Shown here: positions 43,210 to 52,524 of the stretch, in pieces
Position numbering within the stretch: the first letter of the stretch is position 1
How the letters are laid out: every line of letters starts with the position of its first letter
Origin: Alicyclobacillus_A sp963788285
GTDB lineage: Bacteria > Bacillota > Bacilli > Alicyclobacillales > Alicyclobacillaceae
DNA length: 64,000 bases
Reading direction: 5' to 3'
NCBI GenBank assembly: GCA_963788285.1
Contig: CAWBGB010000015.1
Coordinates: 62,001-126,000, forward strand
The notes under the pieces: generated by a model
Seen by the model: the letters and a program-made list of their open reading frames with translations, nothing else
What the model was told of the DNA's origin: nothing
Database searches by the model: none
Translations under genes and position numbers: made by a program

Positions 43210-44206
43210 TATTGGCATGACGGAGACAAACGATCTCCGACAAAAAATTGTCGCGGCATTTTTGACCGAGCCGGACAAACACATCTCCGGCACAGAACTC
43301 AGCCGAAAAACAGGCGTCTCTCGCACCGCTGTGTGGAAACACATCAAGGCTTTGGAAGGTTTGGGCTTCCGGTTCGAGTCGAAGCCGCGAATTGGCCACC
43401 GCATCGTACACGTTCCCGACCTGCTTCTGCCAGGAATTATCCAGCCTCATGTGCCACCGGGCCAGAACATCGGCCAACGGGTTATCTGGTACCGCGAAGT
43501 GGACTCGACAAATCTGCAGGCCGTGAAATGGGTACAGGAAGGTGTTCCGCACGGAACGGTCGTCACTGCCATGCTTCAGACGGGAGGAAAAGGCCGCAGG
43601 GGTCGGGTGTGGTACTCTCCTGAGACGGGGCTGTGGTTCTCCGTCGTGTTTCGTGCACCCATACCGGTACGCCAGGCTGCAGACCTCACGCTTTTGACCA
43701 GTGTGGCTGTACGGCGAGCCGTCATTCGCCACACCGGCTTGCCTGTCAAGGTCAAGTGGCCGAACGACCTCCTCATCCACGACAAGAAGGTATGCGGCAT
43801 TCTGGCCGAAATTCGCGCCGACGGCGAAAACCTGGATTACGCTATCGTCGGCGTCGGCATGAACAGCAATATCCCGCGGGAAGACTTCCCGCCAGAATTG
43901 TCCGACTACGCAACGTCATTACTCGCGGAAAGCGGACAGTCTGTCTCGCACGTAGCGCTTGTGACCGACATCTTCTCCGAGATGGACGCCCTGTTTACTG
44001 CGTTAATTGACGACGGTCGCGGGTTTGAAAGTGTCATGGAAGAATGGCGCAATGCCAGCGCGACCTTGGGACGCCGTGTCCGCGTCCTGGGTCCTCAGGG
44101 CAGCATTGAAGGGGTGGCCACTGACATTGACCAGACGGGTGTGCTGTACGTACAGACGGACAGTGGCACCACAGTGCCCATCCACAGCGGAGACGTTCTG
44201 TTTTGA
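43190..44206 (+). CDS. birA: biotin ligase and biotin operon repressor BirA
   Basis: Up to 338 residues. TTG 43190 lies 8 nt after GGGAGGG and is preferred; ATG 43202 and 43217 are alternatives. The N-terminal winged helix (HISGTELSRKTGVSRTAVWKHIKALEGLGF) makes it a group II, DNA-binding ligase. The catalytic domain has QTGGKGRRGRVW (usually GRGRRGR; the first Arg is Lys), KWPNDLL, and KVCGILAEIR. It biotinylates carboxylases and represses biotin genes. The C-terminal SH3-like domain is complete. Confidence 0.93.
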   Translation: MTSLMDSIGMTETNDLRQKIVAAFLTEPDKHISGTELSRKTGVSRTAVWKHIKALEGLGFRFESKPRIGHRIVHVPDLLLPGIIQPHVPPGQNIGQRVIWYREVDSTNLQAVKWVQEGVPHGTVVTAMLQTGGKGRRGRVWYSPETGLWFSVVFRAPIPVRQAADLTLLTSVAVRRAVIRHTGLPVKVKWPNDLLIHDKKVCGILAEIRADGENLDYAIVGVGMNSNIPREDFPPELSDYATSLLAESGQSVSHVALVTDIFSEMDALFTALIDDGRGFESVMEEWRNASATLGRRVRVLGPQGSIEGVATDIDQTGVLYVQTDSGTTVPIHSGDVLF

Positions 44207-44241
44207 TACACAACAGAGACAGACATGTCAGTCACCCCGTA

Positions 44242-44288
44242 TAACGTCCCCCATCACAGCCCATTCTACTGGGAGAGGGGGGTTATTT
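44242..44288 (+). promoter_or_regulatory. hairpin burying the ribosome site of the TPR gene
   Basis: TAACGTCCCCC pairs with GGGGGGTTA, with an inner CCCA/TGGG stem, and TTATTTTG follows. It could be the terminator behind birA. But the 3' arm is also the purine-rich ribosome site (GAGAGGGGGG) of the TPR gene starting at GTG 44290, so the fold would hide it. Both functions are possible. Confidence 0.55.
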
Positions 44289-44289
44289 T

Positions 44290-45813
44290 GTGTTTGAACA
44301 GGGGTTTTCAACGTTGTTTCGTGCCGTAGACAGGATTCGTAGTCAACTGGAGATAGCCGATGCCGACCTCCGCCAGCACCTTACAGAAGAGTTAGCGTGC
44401 ATTCAAAAACTCGGGGAACGCTACATCGACTATTGGATGACGCTCGATGAGCAAATTGCCGAACTACTGGAAACCTACGCAGACGTCCCTTCGGAAGACC
44501 GACCGACAATGAACACAGGTGACTCAACACCGTTACATACCCCTGCCCTCACCACGCCATTGCCCGCCAAAAATCATGTAAAATGCCGTACCTGCGAGGA
44601 TTTGTTCCTTCCTGACGACGATGGTGATGCCGATTGGATGGACGCCGCGTTTGACCTGTCGGATCCGCTCACGTGTGCCTTTCGCAAAGGGTTGGCCTAT
44701 TATGATCTGTTCATGTTTGAGGATGCCGCTAAATCTCTGGAACAGGTGGTCGAAGCCACCGGCAGCGCCATCGGGCGCCTATACCTAGCGGGCAGTTACG
44801 CCGCGAAACAGCATGTGGACGCAGCGCTTGAACAACTCCTGCAAGTGCACAAAGAAACGCACGAACCGCTCTATCTGGCAGCTGCTGATGAACTGGAGGC
44901 ATTACTGCAACTCCAGCGCAACAACCCCGAGCGCGCCATTGAATGCCTACAGCGTGTCGCACGGCGGATCCCGAGATACGCGGATGTCTGGTTTAACTTG
45001 GGGGTGAGCTACCTCTTTACGCGCAACTACGACGCCGCCGTTGTGGCCCTCAGAAATGCCGTACAACTGGACCCCCATGACGTAGAATTCTGGCGAGTCA
45101 TGGGCTACGCGGAACTGCGGAAGGGGAATCTGGCCGATGCCGAAGCAGCGTGCCAGAATGGGCTGGACGTGCAGCCGCTCAACCTTGAATTGCTCTACTT
45201 GCTCGCGCTCGTACAACGTACCAGTCGAGATTACGATGCATGTATACGAACCTGTCGCAAGATGGTGCAGGTGGATTCCGGATTCGCCAAGGCGTGGTCG
45301 CTTCTGGCATGGGTGTACGCGCGTACGGAGCAGCTGGAACAAGCGACCGCAACATTGAAAATGCGCCTTTCCATCCAGCGAGATGACGCCGAAGCACTGC
45401 TGCAACTCGGTATTGTACACGTGATGACCGGAGACGCGAACGCTGCCGAACGGGTTCTCCTCAAATGTTTTCCGTCCTCTCCGCAAAAATCACTGTTGTG
45501 GATGGCGCTGGGGCGGGTCAGTACGATGATGGGACGACACCATCAAGCGCATACTCGTTATTTACGGGCCATGAAGGAACCGCGAAAACCGATTCGGCGC
45601 CTCGCGATGTACTCCTATGCGCGGCTTCTCATGGAGCAAGGTCAATATCAAGACGCGGAGACCTACCTGAAAGGGGCAGCGCTTATCGGCCAACCCAACG
45701 CTGCCATTTACGAAGCACTGGCTGTATGTGCCCGCGAACAAGGTCGTTCACACGAAGCGGAAAAGCTACAGTTACAAGCTTCTGCTTGCCATGAATCTGC
45801 ATCCGAAATCTAA
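44290..45813 (+). CDS. TPR-repeat protein
   Basis: 507 residues from GTG 44290. After an N-terminal helical part (about 1-110) come roughly ten TPR units, for example FRKGLAYYDLFMFEDAAKSLEQV, ADVWFNLGVSYLFTRNYDAAVVALRNAVQLDP, and GYAELRKGNLADAEAACQNGL. A CxxC pair (KCRTCEDLF) sits near residue 100 and could bind zinc. B. subtilis has a TPR gene, ypiA, next to ypiB, and this might be a displaced counterpart, but I cannot show orthology. No catalytic site. Confidence 0.8.
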   Translation: MFEQGFSTLFRAVDRIRSQLEIADADLRQHLTEELACIQKLGERYIDYWMTLDEQIAELLETYADVPSEDRPTMNTGDSTPLHTPALTTPLPAKNHVKCRTCEDLFLPDDDGDADWMDAAFDLSDPLTCAFRKGLAYYDLFMFEDAAKSLEQVVEATGSAIGRLYLAGSYAAKQHVDAALEQLLQVHKETHEPLYLAAADELEALLQLQRNNPERAIECLQRVARRIPRYADVWFNLGVSYLFTRNYDAAVVALRNAVQLDPHDVEFWRVMGYAELRKGNLADAEAACQNGLDVQPLNLELLYLLALVQRTSRDYDACIRTCRKMVQVDSGFAKAWSLLAWVYARTEQLEQATATLKMRLSIQRDDAEALLQLGIVHVMTGDANAAERVLLKCFPSSPQKSLLWMALGRVSTMMGRHHQAHTRYLRAMKEPRKPIRRLAMYSYARLLMEQGQYQDAETYLKGAALIGQPNAAIYEALAVCAREQGRSHEAEKLQLQASACHESASEI

Positions 45814-45895
45814 GGAGATCCAATTCGTCGCGCCTGCCCTGTCCAGCCCCGATTTGTTACAATGAACGTATTCTTATGACCGGGGGACGCGCGGA

Positions 45896-48691
45896 TTGGA
45901 CATTGTTGTTTTTCACCTCACAGAAAACCAAGACATCATCCACGAAGGCATCGAAACAGCTCCAACGCTCGAAATCGGGGCTTTGCGATGGACGGATGGA
46001 ACGCTCGCAGAGCCGTATGTGCGGCGTTGTCCAAGACACCCGTCTGCACCGTCAGATGCAGCGATGGAAGAAGCGTTACCAGGCCTTTTAAAGTACATCG
46101 AGGGACGTACGTTGATCAGCTTTTACCCACAGACCCAGCTTCGGCTTCTCCGCCGACTGTGCGATGAGTGGGGATATATCCTACCCATATCCAGTGAACC
46201 ACTGGATTTGGGGGCGATTTGCCGCGTTCTCTATCCAACTCATGCTGAAGATACGTTGTCCGCATTTCTGCAAGTGGCCGACATCGATATTCCGGATGGA
46301 ACATCACAGCAGATGGTGTTGGCACAAGGCGAATTACTCACTCGTTGTTATCGCAAGGCTCAGGAACTTCCCTACGTCACGTTACAGCATCTTGCGCGGC
46401 TTGCAGCGATGCACGCTACCCAACTGGGACAGTGGTTTCAGAGGGTGGCTGAGGTACGGTTCCACACATTCGGCACAGCCTTGCCGGATCATTGCGACCA
46501 AATTCATCAGTTGGCGTTTACCCGGGTACAGTCAAATCCTTCTCAAGACAGTGCTAAATCTGTCGACGAAACGCCAGACAACGACCTGATAGCCCATTCT
46601 CGCAGCCTACTGATGGCAGACAGTCCGTTGGCAAAAATGATGAGCGGCTTCGAGGTCCGCAAAGGGCAAATGGAGATGGTGGAAGCAGTCGCGGAGGCAT
46701 TGGATGGAGACAGTCACCTGCTTGCGGAAGCCGGAACGGGTACCGGGAAATCCCTGGCTTACCTGATTCCTGCTGCGCTGTACGCGATTCAAAACGATAC
46801 CCGTGTGGTCGTCTCCACACATACGATATCCCTGCAGGACCAAATCGCGAAGCGTGACTTTCCTCTGTTGCGCCAGGTGATTCAACATCCACTGTCACTT
46901 TCTGTATTTAAGGGTAGAACGCACTATATGTGCATGCGCAAGCTTCTTCAGGAAGTGAGATCTGTTGGATTTGCTTCCAGTCAAGACGAAATCGAAGCTT
47001 ATATGAAGCTACTGGTTTGGTTGACAGAAACGGAAGAGGGTAACCGCGAGGAATTGCGTATGCAGGGAAAGTTAACCGACGTTTGGCCCCGCGTACAGAG
47101 TGAAACGGAAACGTGCATAAACAAACGCTGTCCGTTTTTTAAACCGTGTTACTATTTCCGGGCACGTAGCCGCGCGTACGAAGCGGACGTGATTGTGACC
47201 AATCACTCGTTGATCTTGTCTGACGTCAAGGCGAATCACCGAGTGCTCCCGCGTTACGACAAGTTGATTCTGGATGAAGCACACCATCTCGAAGAAGAGG
47301 CTACCAAACACCTGGGTGACGAAGTGTACCAACTTCAGTGTTCTGCGTTGATTGGGCGCCTATCTCGCGACAACGGAAAGCACGGGGTAATTCCAGAGTT
47401 GCTGACGCGGCTGCAAGGGTCTGACGCCGTCTCGGTCAAGGCGGTTCCTGCCCTCGAACGCATGGTGGATACACTTCGCGAACTGTGGGGAGTTGTCGAA
47501 ACGACGTTCGCGACATTCTGCGAATGGCTCCCGCCAGGGGAGAACGTGTTGCGGATCACGCGAGCGGTGGAAAATACTCCAACGTGGAATAAGTACCTCG
47601 AACTCGTGGATGAATTACAGGAACTCCTAAAAGACATGGAATCCTTGGGAGCTACCGTTTCCGACACCGCGGAAGAGGAACCTGACGAGGAATTGGCTGG
47701 GCGACTGTTTGACGCGGCCGGATTCCTGGTGGAGTTGCACAACCTCGTGAGTCTTCTCTGCAGCGCGGCTGTGCTGTCGGAGGGCTGGGTGGTCTGGATT
47801 GAGGCAAGCGGCCAAGGAGAGAAGAAGTTTGTCAGCTTGCACCGAGCACCCATTGACGTTGCAAAAATACTCAGGACAAGTCTGTTCGACGAAAAGAGCA
47901 GCGTCGTGTTGACGTCAGCGACGTTGTCTGCGGGCGGATCGTTCGATTACGTGATGGCTCGCTTGGGGTTAAAGGACGCTGCCCGTGACGGACGACTGGC
48001 CAGTGTTATGGTCTCTTCTCCCTTCCGATATGACAGGCAGGCTTTGCTGTGTGTGCCGACCGACGTCCCGGAGCTCGCGAAGATGAGTCCCGGGGAAGCT
48101 GCGGTGTGGTTGAGTGATTCACTGTTCCAATACGCGAAGATCAGTAGGGGACGGCTGCTGGCCTTGTTTACCAGTCACGCGATGTTGCGAGCAACGGCAG
48201 AACAGCTTCGGCAACCGTTAAAGGCGCAAGGGTATGAGTTATTTGCCCAAGGCGTTGACGGGAGTCGCAGTTACCTTCTCGAAGCGTTCCGGAATCACCC
48301 GGAGTCGGTGTTGCTGGGTGCGCAGTCGTTTTGGGAAGGTATCGACCTGCCGGGAGATCAACTCACGACACTAGTGATTGTTCGCCTTCCGTTTGCACCG
48401 CCGACGCACCCAGTCACGATGGCCCGACACGAACGCCTGCAGGCGGAAGGGCGAAGTCCGTTTACGCACGACAGTCTACCGAAGGCTATCGTTCGGTTCC
48501 GGCAGGGATTTGGACGGCTAATTCGGACCGTGCACGACCGCGGTGTGGTGGTTGTGATGGACAAGCGGATTGTCACCGCTAAATACGGATCCAGTTTCCT
48601 GAAAAGTGTTCCAGGCGTTCGCCGTTGCATCGGGCCGGAGGAACAAGTCTTACAACAGATGCGGCGCTTTCTAGCTGCAGATCACGCGTAA
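45896..48691 (+). CDS. dinG: DinG-type helicase with degenerate exonuclease domain
   Basis: 931 residues from TTG 45896, after GGGGGA. Residues 1-190 align with the DnaQ-like exonuclease domain of Bacillus DinG but lack its acids: DxE reads HLT (VVFHLTENQ), and the HN-x-x-FD motif reads FYPQTQ. The XPD-like helicase follows: AEAGTGTGKSLAYLIPA (about 278), LDEAHHLEEEA (about 459) and FRQGFGRLIRT. Cys346, 407, 412 and 418 match a 4Fe-4S cluster site. It probably unwinds DNA or R-loops 5' to 3' and is no longer a nuclease. Order dinG, ypmA, ypmB as in B. subtilis, with an insert. Confidence 0.9.
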   Translation: MDIVVFHLTENQDIIHEGIETAPTLEIGALRWTDGTLAEPYVRRCPRHPSAPSDAAMEEALPGLLKYIEGRTLISFYPQTQLRLLRRLCDEWGYILPISSEPLDLGAICRVLYPTHAEDTLSAFLQVADIDIPDGTSQQMVLAQGELLTRCYRKAQELPYVTLQHLARLAAMHATQLGQWFQRVAEVRFHTFGTALPDHCDQIHQLAFTRVQSNPSQDSAKSVDETPDNDLIAHSRSLLMADSPLAKMMSGFEVRKGQMEMVEAVAEALDGDSHLLAEAGTGTGKSLAYLIPAALYAIQNDTRVVVSTHTISLQDQIAKRDFPLLRQVIQHPLSLSVFKGRTHYMCMRKLLQEVRSVGFASSQDEIEAYMKLLVWLTETEEGNREELRMQGKLTDVWPRVQSETETCINKRCPFFKPCYYFRARSRAYEADVIVTNHSLILSDVKANHRVLPRYDKLILDEAHHLEEEATKHLGDEVYQLQCSALIGRLSRDNGKHGVIPELLTRLQGSDAVSVKAVPALERMVDTLRELWGVVETTFATFCEWLPPGENVLRITRAVENTPTWNKYLELVDELQELLKDMESLGATVSDTAEEEPDEELAGRLFDAAGFLVELHNLVSLLCSAAVLSEGWVVWIEASGQGEKKFVSLHRAPIDVAKILRTSLFDEKSSVVLTSATLSAGGSFDYVMARLGLKDAARDGRLASVMVSSPFRYDRQALLCVPTDVPELAKMSPGEAAVWLSDSLFQYAKISRGRLLALFTSHAMLRATAEQLRQPLKAQGYELFAQGVDGSRSYLLEAFRNHPESVLLGAQSFWEGIDLPGDQLTTLVIVRLPFAPPTHPVTMARHERLQAEGRSPFTHDSLPKAIVRFRQGFGRLIRTVHDRGVVVVMDKRIVTAKYGSSFLKSVPGVRRCIGPEEQVLQQMRRFLAADHA

Positions 48692-48808
48692 GTGGACGGT
48701 GCTTGCCAGGTCGGCTTGTGCAACAACTTCCTCGGATGAGGATCTTCGCCTCCGAAAACACTACGAACGCGGTGTTGTGAAGGCGGTCCGAAAAGGGGAG
48801 GCAAGGCG

Positions 48809-49615
48809 ATGCACACCATGTGGAAAGGCGCCATCAGCTTCGGCCTGGTCAACGTTCCGGTGCGGATGTTCGCGGCGACTGAGTCGAAAGACGTGAAGTT
48901 CCGTTACTTACACAAGACGTGTAAAACGCCGATTCAATACACGAGGACGTGCCCGCACTGCGATAAAGCGGTGGAATGGGACGAAATTGTACGAGGGTTC
49001 GAGTACGCACCGGACCAGTTCGTCGTTCTGGATAAGGAAGAAATGGAATCCGTACAGAAAAAGCGGTCACAAACCATCGATATCGTCGACTTTGTGGAAC
49101 TTTCGGAGATTGATCCGGTGTACTACGACAAAACGTACTACCTGGCTCCCGAGGCGCCCGGACTCAAGGCGTATCGGTTACTCGAACAAGCAATGGAGGA
49201 GACCCAGAAAATCGCAATTGCGCGCACAGTCATCCGAAATTCCGAAACTTTGGCGTGTATCCGCGTGGCAAATAGCGTGATCCTGATGGAGACCCTGTTT
49301 TGGCCCGATGAGGTTCGTCCCACCAACGAACTGCCGAACATCCAGGCGGAGGCCAACGTAACCGAGCAGGAATTGAAAATGGCCGTGACATTGATTGGGC
49401 AACTGGCCACGTCTTTTCAACCGGAAAAGTACGTCGACGAACACCGGAATGAAGTGATGGCCATGATTGAACGAAAAGTAGCGAACCAGGAAGTCGCTAC
49501 GGCGCCGGCGATAACTGCCAAAGAGGACAACATCGTGGACTTGATGAAGGCGCTGCAGGAGAGCCTGAAGGCGACCAAACCTGCTAAACGCACCACGCGC
49601 AAAAAGTCGTCGTGA
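48809..49615 (+). CDS. ku: Ku protein (non-homologous end joining)
   Basis: 268 residues. MHTMWKGAISFGLVNVPVRMF is the bacterial Ku start; further stretches are RYLHKTCKTPIQYTRTCPHCD, GFEYAPDQFVVLD, and YYLAPEAPGLKAYRLLEQAM. A Lys-rich tail (KPAKRTTRKKSS) matches the DNA-contact extension. It forms a homodimeric ring on double-strand ends and recruits LigD. RBS GGGGAGG precedes the ATG. The LigD polymerase gene follows 42 bases downstream. Confidence 0.95.
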   Translation: MHTMWKGAISFGLVNVPVRMFAATESKDVKFRYLHKTCKTPIQYTRTCPHCDKAVEWDEIVRGFEYAPDQFVVLDKEEMESVQKKRSQTIDIVDFVELSEIDPVYYDKTYYLAPEAPGLKAYRLLEQAMEETQKIAIARTVIRNSETLACIRVANSVILMETLFWPDEVRPTNELPNIQAEANVTEQELKMAVTLIGQLATSFQPEKYVDEHRNEVMAMIERKVANQEVATAPAITAKEDNIVDLMKALQESLKATKPAKRTTRKKSS

Positions 49616-49657
49616 CGTGTCGCGGCGGCTTGATGTCGTTTCTGGGGGAGCAGAATC

Positions 49658-50563
49658 GTGGAAATCGTGGCGGAATATCCAGTCAAAGTGACGAATCCGG
49701 ACAAACTTCTGTGGCCGGACGCTGGTATTACTAAAATCGGCTACATGCAGTACTTGGTCGAGGTGGCGCCATATCTGTTGCCTCACCTCACAGGGCGCCC
49801 CTTGACCATGATTCGCTTTCCGGACGGCGTGAATGGCCACTCCTTTTATCAAAAGGACGCGCCCCAGGGGACACCGGACTGGGTGAGGACTGTGGCGCGC
49901 TGGTCTAGTGACCGAAACGACTACATTCACTCGGTCTTGGTGGATTCCGTGGCAACTCTGTTGTGGCTAGCCAATGTAGGGTGCCTGGAAATGCACATTG
50001 GCTTCACCACGATAGACTATCCTGACCAGCCCACCCACATTACGTTCGACTTAGACCCCTCTGTACCTGGATTTGAACCTGTGCGCGAGGTCGCTATGTG
50101 TCTACACGAGTTGTTAGAAGGATTGGGACTACCTCACGTGGCGAAAACATCAGGTGCCACCGGCGTACAAGTGTTTCTCCCGCTTGCACCAGGGTATTCG
50201 TTTGCCGACACCCGGCTTTTCACCAAGGCGGTGGCCGATTATCTCGCGAGCACGGTGCCCCGCATCGTGACACTGGAGCGTTTGAAAAAGAAACGTGGCG
50301 ACAAGGTTTACGTCGACTATCCGCAACACGGTAGCACGCGAACCCTGATTGCGCCGTATAGCCCTCGAGCCACCAAACAAGCGACGGTATCGACGCCCCT
50401 GCGCTGGTCGGAGCTGGCGGCCGCCGTAGTCCCTACGGATTTCACTATTTACAACGTGCCAAACCGGTTGGAACGGGTAGGCGACCTCATGGAACTTGGA
50501 CCCGGAATCGCCCTCGAAGACATTGTTGCGTTTTTACGCCGTCGACCACAAGGCCGCTTGTGA
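49658..50563 (+). CDS. LigD-type polymerase/primase domain protein
   Basis: 301 residues forming only the archaeo-eukaryotic primase-like polymerase domain of LigD. VTNPDKLLWPDAGITK, the phosphate site GHSFYQKDAP, HITFDLDPS with the DxD metal residues, and KTSGATGVQVFLPL are diagnostic. It fills gaps at broken ends during NHEJ, preferring ribonucleotides. No ATP-dependent ligase or phosphoesterase domain is attached or nearby; a separate ligase gene must exist elsewhere if the pathway works. Confidence 0.9.
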   Translation: MEIVAEYPVKVTNPDKLLWPDAGITKIGYMQYLVEVAPYLLPHLTGRPLTMIRFPDGVNGHSFYQKDAPQGTPDWVRTVARWSSDRNDYIHSVLVDSVATLLWLANVGCLEMHIGFTTIDYPDQPTHITFDLDPSVPGFEPVREVAMCLHELLEGLGLPHVAKTSGATGVQVFLPLAPGYSFADTRLFTKAVADYLASTVPRIVTLERLKKKRGDKVYVDYPQHGSTRTLIAPYSPRATKQATVSTPLRWSELAAAVVPTDFTIYNVPNRLERVGDLMELGPGIALEDIVAFLRRRPQGRL

Positions 50564-50590
50564 GCCCGCTGCTTTTTCAGGTCGACACGA

Positions 50591-50619
50591 TGGAACCCTC
50601 GCCCAATTTCACGTATAAT
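50591..50619 (+). promoter_or_regulatory. promoter of the mtnP operon
   Basis: TGGAAC (50591-50596), a 17-bp spacer and a perfect TATAAT (50614-50619), 35 bases before mtnP. No SAM riboswitch fits in this short leader. Confidence 0.5.
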
Positions 50620-50653
50620 CGGGGTGTTGTAGGACAGGCGAGGAGGAAACAGC

Positions 50654-51457
50654 GTGCAAGCAGAATTCGCCATTATCGGTGGCACAGGCGTCTACCACCC
50701 AGATCTGCTGGACGGGGCGGAAGTTCAGATTCTCGACACGCCCTATGGACAGGCTAAGGCCACCGTGGGTACATACAAAGGTCGAGGCGTGGCGTTTATG
50801 CCTCGACACGGCGCGGCACACAGCATTCCGCCGCATCGTGTGAACTACCGGGCTAATTTGTGGGCTTTGAAAGCGTTGGGCGTTCACCAGGTGTTGGCTA
50901 CCGCTGCTGTGGGATCCCTGCAGTTGCAGTTCGCCCCTGGAAGCTTGGTGGTGGTTGACGATTTTCTCGATTTCACCAACTATAGAACGCAGACGTTCTT
51001 TGAAGAAAATCAGGTTGTTCACGTTGACATGACAGATCCATATTGCCATCGCTTGCGTCGGTATCTTGTGGAATCCGCACGACAGTTGGACATCCCCGTT
51101 CACGACGGCGGGACGTACGTCTGCACCGAAGGACCTCGATTTGAAACGCGTGCTGAGATCCGCATGTATCAGTCCTTTGGCGGTGCAGTCGTGGGTATGA
51201 CCACGGTTCCGGAAGTGGTATTAGCGAAGGAACTGGAACTCTGCTACGCCACTGTGGCCATGGTCACCAATTACGGTACGGGACTTAGCGCCAACCCATT
51301 GACTGTGGACGAAGTGGTGCAAGAGATGAAGCGCAACGCAGACCGCATTCGGACACTGTTCTTCCACACGATTGAATTATTGTCAGTAGACCGGGACTGT
51401 GCCTGTGGGGCGGCCGTTTCTGGACAAGTGCCACTGACAGGCGAGCAGCTCAAGTGA
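50654..51457 (+). CDS. mtnP: S-methyl-5'-thioadenosine phosphorylase
   Basis: 267 residues, GTG start after GCGAGGAGG. IGGTGVYHPDLL at the N-terminus, MPRHGAAHSIPPHRVNYRAN, ATAAVGSL, EGPRFETRAEIR, and TVPEVVLAKELELCYA are typical. It cleaves methylthioadenosine with phosphate to adenine and methylthioribose 1-phosphate, substrate of MtnA. It heads a three-gene operon for methylthioadenosine salvage. Confidence 0.93.
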   Translation: MQAEFAIIGGTGVYHPDLLDGAEVQILDTPYGQAKATVGTYKGRGVAFMPRHGAAHSIPPHRVNYRANLWALKALGVHQVLATAAVGSLQLQFAPGSLVVVDDFLDFTNYRTQTFFEENQVVHVDMTDPYCHRLRRYLVESARQLDIPVHDGGTYVCTEGPRFETRAEIRMYQSFGGAVVGMTTVPEVVLAKELELCYATVAMVTNYGTGLSANPLTVDEVVQEMKRNADRIRTLFFHTIELLSVDRDCACGAAVSGQVPLTGEQLK

Positions 51458-51474
51458 CATGAGGAGGAGTTCTG

Positions 51475-52524
51475 CTGAAAGCACTACGTTGGAACACGGA
51501 TACATTGGAAGTACTGGACCAGACCGCCCTACCGCATGAGGAACTGTGGATTTCATGCGGCAATGCGGAAGATGTGGCAAAGACGATTGTCGAGATGAAG
51601 GTTCGTGGAGCGCCGGCGATTGGTGCAGCGGCCGCATACGGAGCAGCACTCGAAGCTCAGCGGTTGCGCGACCTGCCCTTGGATGCGTTCCGCCGAGAAA
51701 TGACTGAGGCACTGAAACGGTTGGGCGCGACGCGCCCGACTGCGGTCAACTTGTTCTGGGCCATTGAACGGATAACGCAAACGTTGCAGAGGCCGGGAGA
51801 GAACGCTGGTCAATTGGCAGAGTGGATACGGGCGGAAGCAGAACAGATTGCTCTGGAAGACGTCGCCACGAATCGAGCCATCGGCCGTCATGGAGCAGAT
51901 TTGTTCGATGGGTCTGTTGAAATTTTGACGCATTGTAATACCGGCTCATTGGCCACCGTGGACTTTGGCACAGCACTCGGCGTCATCCGCACGTTAGCTA
52001 AAGACGGCAAGCTTACCCATGTTTGGGTGGATGAGACCAGGCCTTACCTGCAAGGTGCCCGTCTGACGGCGTACGAACTGTGTCAGGACGGGATTCCGCA
52101 TACCTTGATCACCGACAACATGGCCGCCCATTTTATGAAGCAAGGCCGAGTCGACGCTGTCATCGTGGGTGCCGATAGAATTGCGCGAAATGGGGACACG
52201 GCCAACAAAATCGGTACGTATGGCTTGGCTGTCCTGTGTGCGTACCATAAAATTCCGTTTTACGTGGCTGCTCCGTTAAGCACGTTCGACATGTCCATTA
52301 CGTCCGGGGATTTCATTCCCATTGAAGAACGAAGTGCTGCGGAAGTCACGTCGATTCGCGGACACCAGATATCACCGCAGCAATCAAACGCAGCGCACCC
52401 TGCATTTGATGTGACACCACATTCGCTCATCACCGGCATCATCACCGAGCGCGGTGTGATCCATGCGCCAACGGAGGAACGGATTTCGACGCTGGTGGGT
52501 GATGGGAAGGAGAGCACCGTATGA
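51475..52524 (+). CDS. mtnA: methylthioribose-1-phosphate isomerase
   Basis: 349 residues if translation starts at CTG 51475, 5-6 nt after GAGGAGGAG; this gives LKALRWNTDTLEVLDQ, matching the family N-terminus (MxxxRW). The first standard codon, TTG 51505, would cut the conserved RW. Motifs: EMKVRGAPAIGAAAAYG, HCNTGSLAT with the catalytic Cys, and GADRIARNGDTANKIGTY with the Asp. It converts methylthioribose 1-phosphate to the ribulose form. Stop overlaps the next gene (ATGA). Confidence 0.9.
   Translation: MKALRWNTDTLEVLDQTALPHEELWISCGNAEDVAKTIVEMKVRGAPAIGAAAAYGAALEAQRLRDLPLDAFRREMTEALKRLGATRPTAVNLFWAIERITQTLQRPGENAGQLAEWIRAEAEQIALEDVATNRAIGRHGADLFDGSVEILTHCNTGSLATVDFGTALGVIRTLAKDGKLTHVWVDETRPYLQGARLTAYELCQDGIPHTLITDNMAAHFMKQGRVDAVIVGADRIARNGDTANKIGTYGLAVLCAYHKIPFYVAAPLSTFDMSITSGDFIPIEERSAAEVTSIRGHQISPQQSNAAHPAFDVTPHSLITGIITERGVIHAPTEERISTLVGDGKESTV

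Noticed and set aside
50564..50653. SAM riboswitch before the methylthioadenosine salvage genes
   Set aside because: The leader after the TATAAT box is only about 30 nt, too short, and no S-box motifs are seen.
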